NCBI GenBank assembly: GCA_002682825.1
Contig: NOKP01000063.1
Span: 3,226-67,225 of the forward strand
DNA length: 64,000 nucleotides
Reading direction: 5' to 3'
Source: Neonectria sp. B-13
Lineage: Eukaryota > Ascomycota > Sordariomycetes > Hypocreales > Nectriaceae
This document shows, piece after piece, positions 22,453 to 33,862 of the stretch. A program made the position numbers and the translations under genes. Within the stretch, counting starts at the first letter, position 1. The number at the start of each line of letters is the position of its first letter. A model generated the notes under the pieces. It did not search any database. It saw nothing but the letters and a program-made list of their open reading frames with translations, and was not told the DNA's origin.

Positions 22453-23479
22453 ATGGTGCGCGGCTCGGTGGTCTGCGTATCACACGGGGGAGGTAAGCTT
22501 CGTACGCCCCATGTCAGACAAGACGAGCAGAACAGGCAGGACCGACACTAACCGTCGTTTCCTAGGCCCTCTTCCTATCATCGGCGGACCAGGTCATGAG
22601 GACACCATTTATTCCCTAAAAAACCGTGTCCCCAAGATCCTCAAGCTCGGTACCCCCGAGGCACCGCGAGCCATCGTCTGCGTGACGGCCCACTGGTCCG
22701 AAAACCAACCTGCCATTTCCTCTGCTGATCACCACGACCTCTATTATGACTACCACGGCTTTCCACGTGAAGCCTACAACCTGAAGTACGACGCTTCGGG
22801 ATCGCCTGCCGTCGCGGAATATGTCAGGGAGGTTCTTGCAGAAGAAGGATTGGCACCAGTCCTAGATACGAAACGAGGTGAGTTGTGGTTGTTGCCTCCT
22901 GATACCGCTCCTGCGGCTGCGAAGCCACCCAGGGAGGAATGGAGCGATTGATTATGGGAAACTAATGAGTGGGCTATGATAGGTTGGGATCACGGCGTCT
23001 TCATCCCCCTCATGCTCATCAATCCCGCCGCGGACATCCCCGTCATTCAACTATCCATCCTTGTGTCTGAAGACCCTGTGAAACATCTTCGTATGGGCCG
23101 CGCCCTTTCGAAACTTCGCGATTCCAACATTGCCATTTTAGGCTCTGGCTTCGCATCTATCCATAACCAACGCGAATTGGCTCCCATATTCTTCGGCAAT
23201 CCTACGGGGTCTGCCAAGCTGGCCAAGAAAGTCACCGAATGGAATGTGGCACTGACGGCTGCGGTGATGAAGGAGAAGTGGCAAGACAGGACGAAAACAC
23301 TGGAGGGGTGGAGGGGCTTCAGACACAGCTATGACATGCATCCACATGGCGCTGCCGACCATTTCATGCCTCTGTTGGTTTGTGCGGGTGCGGCGGATGA
23401 CGAGATAGCTGGGATGTATAAAGATGATTTCCTCGGGGTGGATATTTGTACGTATTATTGGGGTGATGTCCGTGTTTGA
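22453..23479 (+). CDS. LigB/DODA-type extradiol aromatic ring-opening dioxygenase
   Basis: Three exons, 22453-22492, 22566-22877 and 22983-23479, give 282 residues. Histidines conserved in this family are seen: His11 in SHGGG, His56 in TAHWS, His121 in WDHG, His178 in GSGFASIHN and His244 in DHFMPL. These fit the metal site and catalytic residues of 4,5-DOPA extradiol dioxygenase-like enzymes (class III extradiol, non-haem Fe or Zn). The protein should cleave a catechol ring; substrates in fungi range from DOPA to plant phenolics such as caffeate or gallate derivatives. The extreme C-terminus is a little unusual and a further short intron near 23447 cannot be excluded. No signal peptide. Divergent from a zinc-cluster regulator. 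Confidence 0.88.
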
Positions 23480-24567
23480 ATAGAAGGTAGACACGGAACC
23501 TTAGGCAATATACGATAGACTGATAAGCAGACGAAGCCAAACTCTTAGGGGACGCTGAAGGCAAATAGACTCAGAAACAGGCCAGAATGCTTCAAAGACA
23601 CTAAACCTGCTAGGCAGTAGTAGAGAGCTTCTTAACGCGGCTTATTCTCAGCGTGCGCGAGTACGAAGAGTTCGAGAACGGGTCGATACACCCCCTTGCC
23701 AAGACGTGTTCTCCCCGCCTTGTGGAGAGGACAAGGCCATTGATTCATGATTAAGAACACCAAATACGCTGAGGGGCACATGCTGCATGCGGTTCGATGA
23801 CTTGTAGGTATTCCGACGGACGGGTCGCGCCCCGTTAGAAATCTTAGTTCAGGGGAGCGAGAACCAGACATGCTCTGACTTGGTTCGCCCTCACTACCTT
23901 CCAAGGCCGCAAAATATTGCAACGCGCCAGATCTGCGGCAGGGAGGCGGTCTAGGCCATACTAGACCCAAGATTCCTTAGTCGCGTTGTCCACAATTCTC
24001 CTTATCCGGCCGTTCAGCGGATCATGGTACGTACGAATAGGGGCGCGGGATGGAACTGCCTCGAGCACCGCGCGTGTCCCCGAATGAGGAACTTGGCGGT
24101 CACTAGGCCCACAAGAGCTCCAAGCCGCTCCTTATTTCAGTACAAAAACAGTTCAGGGGGGAGATGACTGTTCCTAGAACCCTGGCCGGCGATGCTGCAA
24201 GGCGTGGGCAAGACGCGCTGGTGGTCACATCATGGTCAGGTGGCGTCCGTCGACCCAAGGTAATGAAGCTCATTGAGAGAAGGCCATGTCGCATTTGCGA
24301 GCGGGTTTTATTTGCCATACACAGTCCCCTGTTCCAATTCTGTCGTGTTTGAAATTAAATTGAAGCCTGGAGACCGAAACTTCCGCTATACCACGGGATA
24401 GCCTATAAGACCATCAAGTCGTCGCTGACGACCATCATTTCTCGGCACTCACCGCCCACTCAAAAACACCGTACATCGAAAACAGCAGTAAATCGCAGCA
24501 GCATTCACGCGAACGACATAATCCATCTTTGCATCTTAGTTCTCGCGCTGGACTAGACTTCGCTGCC
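23480..24567. other. Intergenic, nothing recognised
   Basis: About 1.1 kb of normal base composition. Open frames on either strand (for example 23632-23970 minus) have no recognisable domain and no splice-supported extension. Confidence 0.4.
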
Positions 24568-25704
24568 ATGGGAAAACAGATCGTCATCCTCGGCGCCGGC
24601 TTTGCCGGTATCCCACTCGCGCATAAGCTCCTAAAGCACACCATACCGAACATCAAGGACGCCAAGGTCATCCTGATCTCAACCTCATCGTCACTCTACT
24701 GGAACCTCGCCGCCGTCCGCGCCGTCGTCCCCGGCCAGATCCCTGAAGATCAGCTCTTTCGACCCATCAAGGACGGCTTCAAGTACCCTCCCTCTCAGTT
24801 CGAGTTCATTATCGGCACGGCCACGAATGTGGACCTCGACCAGAACACCGTCGTCATGGACACCGACGGCGGCCAACGAAGCGTTACCTACGACCAATTG
24901 ATCCTCGCTACCGGCACTTCCCTCAGCTCAGGCTTGCCCTTCAAGCATGTCGGCTCCACCGATGCCACCAAGGCCGCCCTCCGTGATCTGCAAGACAGAA
25001 TAAAGGCTGCCAAGTCCATCGTCATAGCAGGCGATGGCCCCACTGGTGTCGAGACAGCTGGTGAGATCGCGGAGGCATACGCCGGGAAGAAGGAGATAAC
25101 TTTCATTGTCTCTAAGGATCACCCGCTCCCAGGCCTGATGCCCTCCGTGGGCAAGGCCGCCGAGAAAGCGCTCGTCAGTCTCAACGTCAATATTATCACC
25201 AAAACTCGCGTCACCAGCGTCCAGGACCTCGGCTCATCCAAGAGCATCACCCTCTCTAACGGCAAGGTCCTCTCCGCCAACGTATACCTACCGCTCTTCG
25301 GTCTTTCTGTCAACTCGTCGTACCTCCCTCCACACCTGCTCGACAGCAGCGGTAACGTCAAGCTGGAACATACACTGCGGGTCTCCGGCACGACGAACGT
25401 CTGGGGCGTCGGCGACATTGGTAACCTAGAGACCAAGCAGCTCATGAAGGTCGAGCCGCAGGTCATCCACCTCGCCAAGAACCTAAACGCCGTGCTGACT
25501 GGCAACGCTGGAAGTGTCTCGGAGTACAGGATATCGAACAAGCTTTCTATCTTCGTCACGATCGGAAAGGGTAAGGGCACAGGTCAGATGGGCAGTTTCA
25601 AGGCCTTCAGCTGGATGGTGTCGTACATGAAGGGCCGGACTTTGTTCATTGAGAAGGCTGCGCCAATGGTTGACGGTAAGACGATTCTTCAGGCGTCCAT
25701 CTAG
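24568..25704 (+). CDS. AIF/FSP1-like FAD-dependent NAD(P)H oxidoreductase
   Basis: Single exon, 378 residues from the ATG at 24568; an upstream in-frame extension starts only at TTG. The N-terminal FAD motif is VILGAGFAGIP (residues 5-15). A second dinucleotide motif, IVIAGDGPTGVETAGE, lies near residue 150, and the late FAD motif VWGVGDIGN near residue 285. The architecture is that of the two-dinucleotide-domain oxidoreductases of the AIF/AMID (FSP1) group, about 370-400 residues, which reduce quinones with NAD(P)H. No mitochondrial presequence or membrane anchor is visible. It follows the ring-opening dioxygenase, so a quinone- or phenol-related redox role is possible but only inferred. Confidence 0.88.
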   Translation: MGKQIVILGAGFAGIPLAHKLLKHTIPNIKDAKVILISTSSSLYWNLAAVRAVVPGQIPEDQLFRPIKDGFKYPPSQFEFIIGTATNVDLDQNTVVMDTDGGQRSVTYDQLILATGTSLSSGLPFKHVGSTDATKAALRDLQDRIKAAKSIVIAGDGPTGVETAGEIAEAYAGKKEITFIVSKDHPLPGLMPSVGKAAEKALVSLNVNIITKTRVTSVQDLGSSKSITLSNGKVLSANVYLPLFGLSVNSSYLPPHLLDSSGNVKLEHTLRVSGTTNVWGVGDIGNLETKQLMKVEPQVIHLAKNLNAVLTGNAGSVSEYRISNKLSIFVTIGKGKGTGQMGSFKAFSWMVSYMKGRTLFIEKAAPMVDGKTILQASI

Positions 25705-26406
25705 ACTATTTTAATGCCTTGAGATACTACAAGCCCAGCAAATTTCATGACGCGCAGAGTACAGAGGTCTTGATAGTCTGGCAAGTCATTCACAGCCTGC
25801 CAACAAATATAATAACCACGTTCACAACGTATCGACCGCAAAGATGATCTTCTACCATTTGGCTAAGATTCAGCCTTCAGTACCATTCGGGATGCTTTGC
25901 AGCTTAGACAATCTCCAGTGCGACGCACGTTATAGAGGCTCTCATGCCCGTAGCTTTAGGACATCCAATGTGAAGATTTCGGGATGGAATAGAGGTAGTT
26001 ATAGATTTCTAGTGGCTCTTCTTTATCCTAAGAATAGATTACTACTCTTCTATATCTAATTAGATAGATAACGTAAATAAATATGGAGCAACGTTTCGCA
26101 CGCCAAGGTGCCGTCCTACGACTCGCATCCGGAGAGACCGGACGACAAGGGCCAGTCGAGACTCAGGGTTAGCAAAGCCGAACGTAAATGTGACAAGTTA
26201 TGCCCACCACTATTACCAAGCATGAGACAAGCAGCGTCATCGTGATTGAGCTTACCAATCCCCTAATTCGTCTATCGGTGCAATGACTTGGGACACTTTC
26301 TTGGTGCTAGGATTGAGACTGGTGGTGGCTTGGGTGTCCTGCAGATCTAATCAGGGGAATAAATAGATGCTTGAGTTCCCAGTTACACCCAATTTCGCAC
26401 GATCAG
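25705..26406. other. Intergenic between same-strand genes
   Basis: No gene. The segment 25980-26090 is AT-rich and includes the 12-bp palindrome ATCTAATTAGAT near 26055. It must include the 3' end of the oxidoreductase and the promoter of the NmrA-like gene. Confidence 0.4.
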
Positions 26407-27591
26407 ATGCAAGGCAGCAAACTGAAGATGAAAGTAGCAATCGTTGGCGCATCCGGGGAGACAGGAGGATCTATTATGAAGGGCCTGCTCGACTCCCACA
26501 CACCCAAATTTGTACAAGTTATCCTGATCAATCACTGCAGTTTGCTGGTTATTGTACAGTTCTGACAGTGACACAGGACATTACAGCCCTAATACGTCCA
26601 TCATCCCTCGGGAAAATGGAGAACATCGAACTCGAGAAGCGTGGAGTCAAGTTGGTTGCAGCCGACCTCAATGGCCCAGAGGATGCACTGGTGAAGCTGC
26701 TCTCCGGCATAGACGTGGTCATTTCAGCCCTCAACCCGTCTGCCTTCGAAGCCCAGGTCCCTCTTGCTAATGCTGCGAAATCTGCGGGCGTCAAACGCTT
26801 TGTCCCCTGCGCATTCGCGACCATTGCACCTCCGAAGGGTGTGATGAAGCTGCGAGATGACGTGAGATATCTCTGTTCTCACCTTGTCATCGCTGGAATG
26901 AAGTGCTGATAACCTAGTATAGAAGGAAGACATCTTCAACCACGTTAAGAAGCTATATCTTCCTTACACAATCATCGACGTCGGCTGGTGGTTTTCGATG
27001 GCGCTGCCCAGGCTTTCGTCCGGCAGAGTAGACTACGCCGTCGCTATTCCAGGGAATACGATTTCTGGAGATGGCAATGCCCCTTCAGCCTTTACCGACC
27101 TTCGAGATATAGGTCGATATGTTGCTCATATCATTAGCGACCCGAGGACGTTGAACAAGATGGTATTTGCGTACAATGAGATCCTATCTCCAAACCAAGT
27201 CTATGGCTTGCTTGAGAAGCTGAGTGGAGAGAAAATTGAGCGAAAATACGTGCGTTGACCATCTCCGTAATCTGGATTTCTCGCTTCAGCTCTGGCTAAC
27301 TACAAGTGGCACTAGATGTCTGAGGATGACATTATGGCTAGCCTGGCAGAGGTGCAGGGCTCCAGGGAGCCTGAGGCTATTCACCAGCTGTGGATTCTGC
27401 AATACTTCTGGTCTTGTGGAATCCGTGGAGATAACAATCCTGACTACGCGCGATATCTAGGGTATCTCGACTGTAAGGAGCTGTACCCACAAGTGAAGGG
27501 GAATACGCTGGAGGAGTACTTTCGAGAGGCACTGGATGGCAAGGCAAGGGTTGTGTACGAGAGAAGGAAGGCACAGACCCAGAATTCCTAG
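26407..27591 (+). CDS. NmrA-like / isoflavone-reductase-like NAD(P)-binding protein
   Basis: Four exons, 26407-26511, 26577-26861, 26923-27249 and 27316-27591, give 330 residues with consistent phases. The cofactor motif GASGETGG lies at residues 14-21, followed by DITALIRPSS, which is completed only by the first splice, and by KRFVPCAFA. The family is the atypical short-chain dehydrogenases (NmrA-like, isoflavone reductase-like). In fungi these are mostly uncharacterised, and some reduce phenolic or polyketide substrates. No signal peptide. An alternative ATG at residue 8 also fits. The nearby dioxygenase and FAD oxidoreductase make an aromatic substrate possible. Confidence 0.86.
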
Positions 27592-29847
27592 GGAGATGCC
27601 AGCTGTGGTTGTCATCTGTGTCGTAACATGCTTATGATGGTATCATTGGCTAGAGTAGTGCAAAGCTGAGCCCAATTGAACTGCCTAAAAAAACTCTCCC
27701 AATTTTGGATGGATTCTCTACTCGTCAGTTGACTGACTGGCTTTCCTCTCCTCCAAGGTTTTAGCTTCCGCGAACCTCGTGAACACCAACCACGGTGTCT
27801 GCGATGCTGTTCTTACCACAGAGCGAAGATGACGGACCTTTACCACTAACCAGCGACTTGCGTGACTGATGTTTCAGCACGAGTCCTTGCCCGGAACATT
27901 AATCTTGACAACTCTGTCTCCCGTGACGCCGGGCTGGTCAAGCGGCAAGCTCAGCCCTCCACCCGACACAACATACAGGCTGTTGCGATCCCGCGAACTT
28001 CGGCCCTTTAGGTCGATGGTGCCATGCACGATTCTGCCTCAGGCAGGCTCTTGTCCTAAGACGGCACCGAGCTGGAGGACTAGGTGATATGGTTCAGTGA
28101 CCAACCGCTCTGAGAAGAGTCCGATACGAGCAGGGGTTAAGAGCATGGACTCGACACGTGCTCCAGGGGTTGAGGCGCAGTTGCTGGGAGTGCTGTGGAC
28201 CGTGTGTCGATATAATGAGAGCCGATGCGCGCGCGTACATGGGTAAAAGGAACGGAAACCAAGTTTCTTGCCAAACTGGCTTCCGCTACTTCCGGAATGC
28301 ATAACCCTGCCAACCTTCCCGTGTTTCCGCGGTCCTGCATTGGTTTTCCGCGTATAAGCAGGTGGGGCTATCGTGGGGTGTCAGGCCAAGACCAGTCTCT
28401 TGGCTTTTGGGTGTTGAAGTTATTGGTGGATTTTTGGACATGGCGCTTGGGGCTGGAACTCCTGGGGTAAGGCGGGGGATGCTGGGAGAGAGGCTAAACC
28501 AAGGACTCTCATCGAACCCCAAAAGTCAGTGCTCGGCTAAACAACCCGAGAATACGAGATGTTGCATCGTATGCTTGTGGTTGCTGAGGTAAGCACCGGC
28601 CCGCGGAAAGTCGGAAACTCCCAAGAGCTAGCAGTCCAAGCTAAAAGAATCTGCCGCTTGTGAGAGGGAAATGAAGAAATGTGTCCGAAATCGTAATTCG
28701 GGCAATGGTTTAGGCGACTCGTAGGAACAAGCTGACCACGCCTCATCGTTCTACCGAAAACCCAAATCTTCCGGCTTTCCGCGACATTGCTGAAGCGGAC
28801 AAATTCGCCACCGAATAGATGGCCCGAGGGTGTTGTGTTCGGCCTGCACACCCCTGCCTCTCCATTTACTTGGATGGCATTGGCAGGCTGAGGTCGCTAC
28901 CTTGGTCGTAGGCTGATGCTACCTCGGGGATGCAGTTCACTTTGGATGGGCTTCATGAATGAGGATATACCAGTGAAAAGAAGTGATGGACATAGAGAAT
29001 CATGACCATGCAAGAGTCCTTTGCTACAAGTACGAAGAGTTTCCGTCTGTCAAGGGCCAGACAAGCTCCTGCCCATGAGGCGATAATCTCAGGGGACTGG
29101 TCATGAGTAGGGCATAAATATCCTGGTGTACATCATCGCGCCCTGGAGACCACCCTTGCCTCCAAGTATAAGCCGCTGGACCTTCCGCCCCCTTGAGATA
29201 ACGTCTACTCTTCCGCTGGGTTACTAGTGGCTCTTATTGACTCTCCCCCTTAGTCAATCAAGTCAATAATGGGGTGAGTCAATTATATTGTGCAACATCA
29301 TATGATTGTCTATCACATTTCAATCTTACGACTAACCAGACTCGACGGAAGAGAGTCCAGGTCGGTCCCGCATTGATTAGGTGTTGAGAAATAGCGAAAA
29401 TGTTAACTGTAACCAGGTATTACAAGGGATTTCCAACTTATGGGTTTTTTTAGTGCACACATCGCTTATGCCGTCACCACTTTTCGAGCGGTTGAACCGC
29501 GCTGCTAGGGTCGTGTGGAGTGTAAAGAAACACTACACGTGACAGCACAGCCGCTGCGGAAGTTACATGGCAGGCCATCCCATTCGAATTTCAGTTACTC
29601 AAGCTATGTATAGAGGTACAGGTTATTGCCTCGTTTATTTCGAATAAAGAAAGATTAGAAACACCGAGGTCGCCATGTCCCTGATAGTATGAACGTTCCC
29701 ACTCAAAACCCGCGTCGCCAGTTCAAGTCTGAAAGCTACCAGTGAAAGGAAATGGCAACAAGTTCTTGCAAACCGGTTCAAAGATAGACTATTCTGCGAA
29801 GTTCGCGAGCGTCAAGGTGACATGAAGTCGTTCCTTCACAGCTTAAT
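27592..29847. other. 2.3 kb gap between convergent NmrA-like genes
   Basis: No gene could be supported in this stretch although the two flanking genes converge on it, so it is longer than 3' flanks need. It carries a second cluster of TTTCCGC motifs (about 28322, 28344, 28602 and 28775), several as TTTCCGCG. Short frames lack domains. It may contain a non-coding transcript or a decayed gene. Confidence 0.45.
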
Positions 29848-30932
29848 TTACTTCAATTCCACAAACACGGGAGAGTTCTGGATGAACTCCTCCCAGCTTG
29901 TCAGTGGGTCCTCGAGGAAAGCATGTGACTCCTGTAGAGATGCGCCGCCGTAGTAACCGCCCTCATCCATGAGACGCATGTTCTCAAGTAACTCTTTGGC
30001 CGCGAAGTCCGGCATGCCTGTGTTCTTTAGCGTATTGATGTACACATCGTGGGGCATGGACAAAAACGTCGCTGTTCTACCCGTCTCGGGGTAGACCGCC
30101 TTGAACTCTTCGATGATCTCTTTCGGCGTCATGTATTTTGTGGCGCCAAGAACACGCTTGCCCACTAACTCATTGCGGTTTAACACGATTGCTTTGACAA
30201 ATTTCCCCGTGTCAGCAATGTCGAACATTGGTATGGGCGCGCTCTCTGGCATGGGCAGTGCCAATGTCCAGGCATCATTCGGTGGGCTAGCGCGCATCAT
30301 CTGGCCTGGTAGGTTGGACATGTAGAAGCCGGGCATAAAATATGTCGCCGGAATGCCGGTAGAACGGCTATACTCCTCAACCGCGGCTTTGCTGTCGAAG
30401 TGATAGACGTGGGAAAGCTTGCCCTGTGTCACTGTTTTCGGTCAGCCCCAGCTAAATCAAGGCACCAGTCCTGAGAGAAATTCAACGCACATTTCTTAAC
30501 ATCGTAGAGCGAGCTCCAGATGAAAAGACCAGTACCAGCCTCCTTGACTGCATCAACAATGGCTTTTCCCTGCTGGACTTCAACTTTGGCGTCCATCACC
30601 TCCCAGTAGTTTGTCACGGCAAAAACGGCGTCAGCACCGGATACAGCATGGACCAACGTCTTCTTGTCCGCTAGATCCGCCTACACAATGGTTTTAGTGT
30701 CACGTTTATCTCATTTCATTTCCCACGTGCTGCCCTCCTCTGGCCTGGTTACCTTAACAATCTCTGCGCCTTTGGCCTCAAGCTTTAAGGCAGATTCCTT
30801 GGTCGTGTCCCGGGTAACAGCGCGCACGGACCATTCGTCTTTGAGCTTCGGATCGGTCAGGAAGATGTCGACAACTGAGCCGCCCTGGTTGCCGGTGGCC
30901 CCAAATACAGTGATGATCTTTTTCCCTGTCAT
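29848..30932 (-). CDS. NmrA-like family protein (HSCARG-type)
   Basis: Three exons on the minus strand: 30753-30932, 30491-30680 and 29848-30431, with introns of 72 and 59 bp, giving 317 residues. The cofactor motif GATGNQGG is at residues 11-18, and the NmrA features AVTNYWE, FIWSSLYDV and HFDSKAAVEEY follow in order. The protein belongs to the NmrA/HSCARG group of NAD(P)-sensing or reductase-like proteins without the SDR catalytic tyrosine arrangement. In some fungi such proteins act as redox-linked regulators such as NmrA itself, in others as enzymes. It is only distantly similar to the other NmrA-like protein at 26.4 kb. No export signal. Confidence 0.88.
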
Positions 30933-32141
30933 GGTGGGGACTGTTGCTTTTCGAAGCTTGTAAGAGTAGCTTTATGGAGTCTAGGAGATACAATTATCTC
31001 CAAGGGATCATTGAAAGACAACGTTAAGTGGTGTAAGACAGACTTCAGAACAAAGCGAATACATAGACATATTTATTGTCCCGCAGCATGAGCTCGACCA
31101 GGCTTCACTAACTTGTTCCGGCTTCCACGAACTAGTACCTGTGTCCTATGAGCCATTGCATACTAAGCACCTGCTCACCGGCAATTTGTCACGCATTAGG
31201 TAGTCCCACAGCACAAATCTTGATTTACAACGGTTGAGTGGTCACTGCTTGCTAAGCAGATTTTTTGCAACGTTAGGTGACTCTGGGCCTCCTCTTGTCA
31301 TCGCAGGGGGTGTGGACTCTGCAGTGACACGCTTCCGGTCTCGAACCATTTAAGGTTCCAAGACAACATTTCTGCAGTTAACTTTCGATTCATCAGCAGT
31401 CTGTGCTCATTAATAATGGTGGAAATACGATCAGTTTAAGTCCGTTCCGCGTACGCCCACTATCTCCTTGTCTGGTATTGCTCATAAGACTTACTCAGTA
31501 GTTGTCCTACTATTATGCTACATCTGGACCAAGGCGACTTCTTGGTGGACAATCCAATTCAATTCTGGTTTCTCCAAAGGCTTGGTACTCACGTTTACCG
31601 TACATGGTAATTGATCTTCTTTCCATTTCTGCGATATCACCTGAGCCAAAACTTTAGGGGGGAAGTGGAATGGGTGTCGTTTTGTCACAAGTGTGTTGCA
31701 GGTTAGAGACTTAACGACTGAAGCATACTGCGGCAGTGAGGACACAACTACAAATCAGAAGCGCTCGTGCATTTCAGTAGACCTCTGCGTTGAAATTCAC
31801 CTACTACTCGCTAATTGATGCCCTAGCGATCCCGAATTTATTTGTTTCATCCCTAGGGGATGAGAGTATCAGAATTTCATATTTCGTGCGGCGTGGGCCG
31901 CCACGCTGTTTCAACTTCCTAGTCTACAGAAAGACAGAAAGTGCCGAGTCTGTAGTAGAAGAGATCTGGTTACGGAATCGTGACCCAAGAACCAGCTCTC
32001 TTATTTATATGGTCTCGCTGTGCCAGTTGCTCACATTATTTTCACCTTTATTCACCTTTCGCTACTCAACCGGACCAGCTTAAAATATTTTACGTTCCTT
32101 CATTCTTCCATCTTTGCCGCGAGCCTGGTGCCGCTGCGAGA
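30933..32141. other. Intergenic between divergent genes
   Basis: 1.2 kb without a supported gene; it holds the promoters of the NmrA-like gene (minus) and of the secreted protein gene (plus). The frame 31518-31745 has no recognisable features. Confidence 0.4.
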
Positions 32142-33131
32142 ATGCTTTCTTTACTCTATTCCGGTGCCATTCTCGGATCAGCTGGCCTGATCAACGCCGC
32201 CTCTCTATACCACTCCACACCTAGCAACGGGTTAGGGTCCAGACTCTTCCGACGCCAGGATGCAGAGAGCTGCCTGAAGCAGGACGTTATCCAAAACGCC
32301 AGCGCTCTCACCGGTCAAGAACCAGGGACCGAAGGACTTGAACCAGGCCAGGCTGCGTCAGAAACGTATGTCTTTACCCAGTGCAGTGGCCGCTTAACTC
32401 GGTCAACTCAACTGACACCCTTTAGCGACCAGAACAACTTCATCAACTTTTGCCATGGTCAAGAAATCACCAACGGTCAGCAAATAACTACTGGGTCGTG
32501 CAATGGTATTCCCATGGGTAAAATTTCTGCCGTCAGTAACATGATCTCGGCAATTATTACTAATCCTCAACCCGGCGATAAAGTTCCCTCTGACACGACC
32601 TTCAATGTCTCGATCCAGACAAGTCATCTCCCTGCCGGCAACTTTGTCAGTCCAACCACGAATTACTACAAGGCACCTCAGCATCTCGATGAAAACGGAG
32701 ACATCATTGGCCATTGCCACCTCACCGTCCAAGACATCGGCTCGTTAGACTCAGCCACACCGTCTGACCCGAGCAAGTTTGTCTTTTTCAAGGGCATTGA
32801 CGATGCTGGCAACGGCCAAGGTCTTTTGCAGGCCGTGGTTGATGGCGGGCTGCCTCCCAGGACCCACCGCGTTTGCACCATGATTGCAGCAGAGAACCAC
32901 CAGCCCGTCGCCATGCCCGTCGCTCAGCGTGGTGCTCAGGACGACTGTACTAAGTTTGAGGTTATGGATCAAACAGGACCTGGAGCCCCGACCTCTGCCC
33001 CAGATAACCAGAAAGTCGGGAACGTAGCGCAGAATCAAGACGAGGAAAGATTTGATGACCAAGGAGAACGAAACCGAGGACAGGGCCAGAGGAAGCAGGG
33101 GCCAATGTCAAGGTCAAGGTCGGGATCGTAG
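32142..33131 (+). CDS. Secreted fungal protein of unknown function
   Basis: Starts at the ATG at 32142 with a hydrophobic signal peptide of about 20 residues. A 60 bp intron at 32366-32425 (GTATGT donor, TTTAG acceptor, CTGAC branch site) is in frame and without stop, so unspliced and spliced versions both stay open; splicing joins SET to DQNNFINFC, the order seen in relatives, and gives 309 residues. The conserved core includes CNGIPMG, QPGDKVPSDTTFNVSI, TTNYYKAP, IGHCHLTVQD and the end RVCTMIAAENHQPVAMP. I recall this family as abundant secreted proteins in ascomycetes and basidiomycetes, sometimes mislabelled ribosomal protein S17 in databases. The C-terminus after about residue 270 is Gln/Arg/Asp-rich and disordered. 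Confidence 0.82.
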   Translation: MLSLLYSGAILGSAGLINAASLYHSTPSNGLGSRLFRRQDAESCLKQDVIQNASALTGQEPGTEGLEPGQAASETYVFTQCSGRLTRSTQLTPFSDQNNFINFCHGQEITNGQQITTGSCNGIPMGKISAVSNMISAIITNPQPGDKVPSDTTFNVSIQTSHLPAGNFVSPTTNYYKAPQHLDENGDIIGHCHLTVQDIGSLDSATPSDPSKFVFFKGIDDAGNGQGLLQAVVDGGLPPRTHRVCTMIAAENHQPVAMPVAQRGAQDDCTKFEVMDQTGPGAPTSAPDNQKVGNVAQNQDEERFDDQGERNRGQGQRKQGPMSRSRSGS

Positions 33132-33862
33132 TCGAGGACATCCGGGACGGAAAGTTCGAGGTTAATTGGCAACATGTTCAGATACTGTATGAAAACTAGG
33201 GATATTCCGGAGTCTATATAATTAAGACAGTTCAAACCAGCTTGATAGTCTTGCAAGTTCTAGTCCTTCTTATTAAGCTTATCTGAGAGGCATTTAGTCA
33301 TCTAAGGGCTACTAGCACAACCAAGCTCCCAGTATTGGTCATTAGGTCTTCGTCAAGTTTTCAGCCCACGTTAAATCTATTTTTCATACCCCGGAATCAT
33401 AAATAATTCGGCCGTTCTTTGCTTTCTATTCAATTATGACTACATAAAGTAGCTTTAACCTTAGATATACAAGTCCCTGGGGTATACAAGGGTGCCCAAG
33501 GTGCCCTTACTTCTACTACGGCCGGGCCGCAGGAGCTCTGCTTTGCGTATGGGAGCGTAAGTAAGATAGGACTATGTAAGCCAGGCTTAGTTGCCATTGT
33601 CTCCCTATTTATGGACCTCCTTATACCTATGTCTGAATCGGAACTACTAGGCGTCAGATTCATAAGATTACCGTATACAAGACAACTGTAAGATCAGATC
33701 AGGGCCTGACACACTCGGGCTTTAGATGTACGTTTCAAATTACTGTCAGTCTAAGAAGGGCGGGCATGGGATGGGGGAGAACAACAAGAGACGGGGACTG
33801 AGTGAAAGCGTTAGGCCTAGATACATGTGCAGCTATAGATTAAACACTCAATGTTTTATTTA
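33132..33862. other. Intergenic, nothing recognised
   Basis: About 730 bp between convergent genes. Only short frames without domains; composition is mildly AT-rich towards 33860. Confidence 0.4.

Noticed and set aside
23632..23970. 112-codon minus-strand frame in the gap after the dioxygenase
   Set aside because: No similarity to anything I know, biased composition, no splice sites that extend it; left as intergenic.
25119..25580. 153-codon minus-strand frame
   Set aside because: Antisense to the FAD oxidoreductase.
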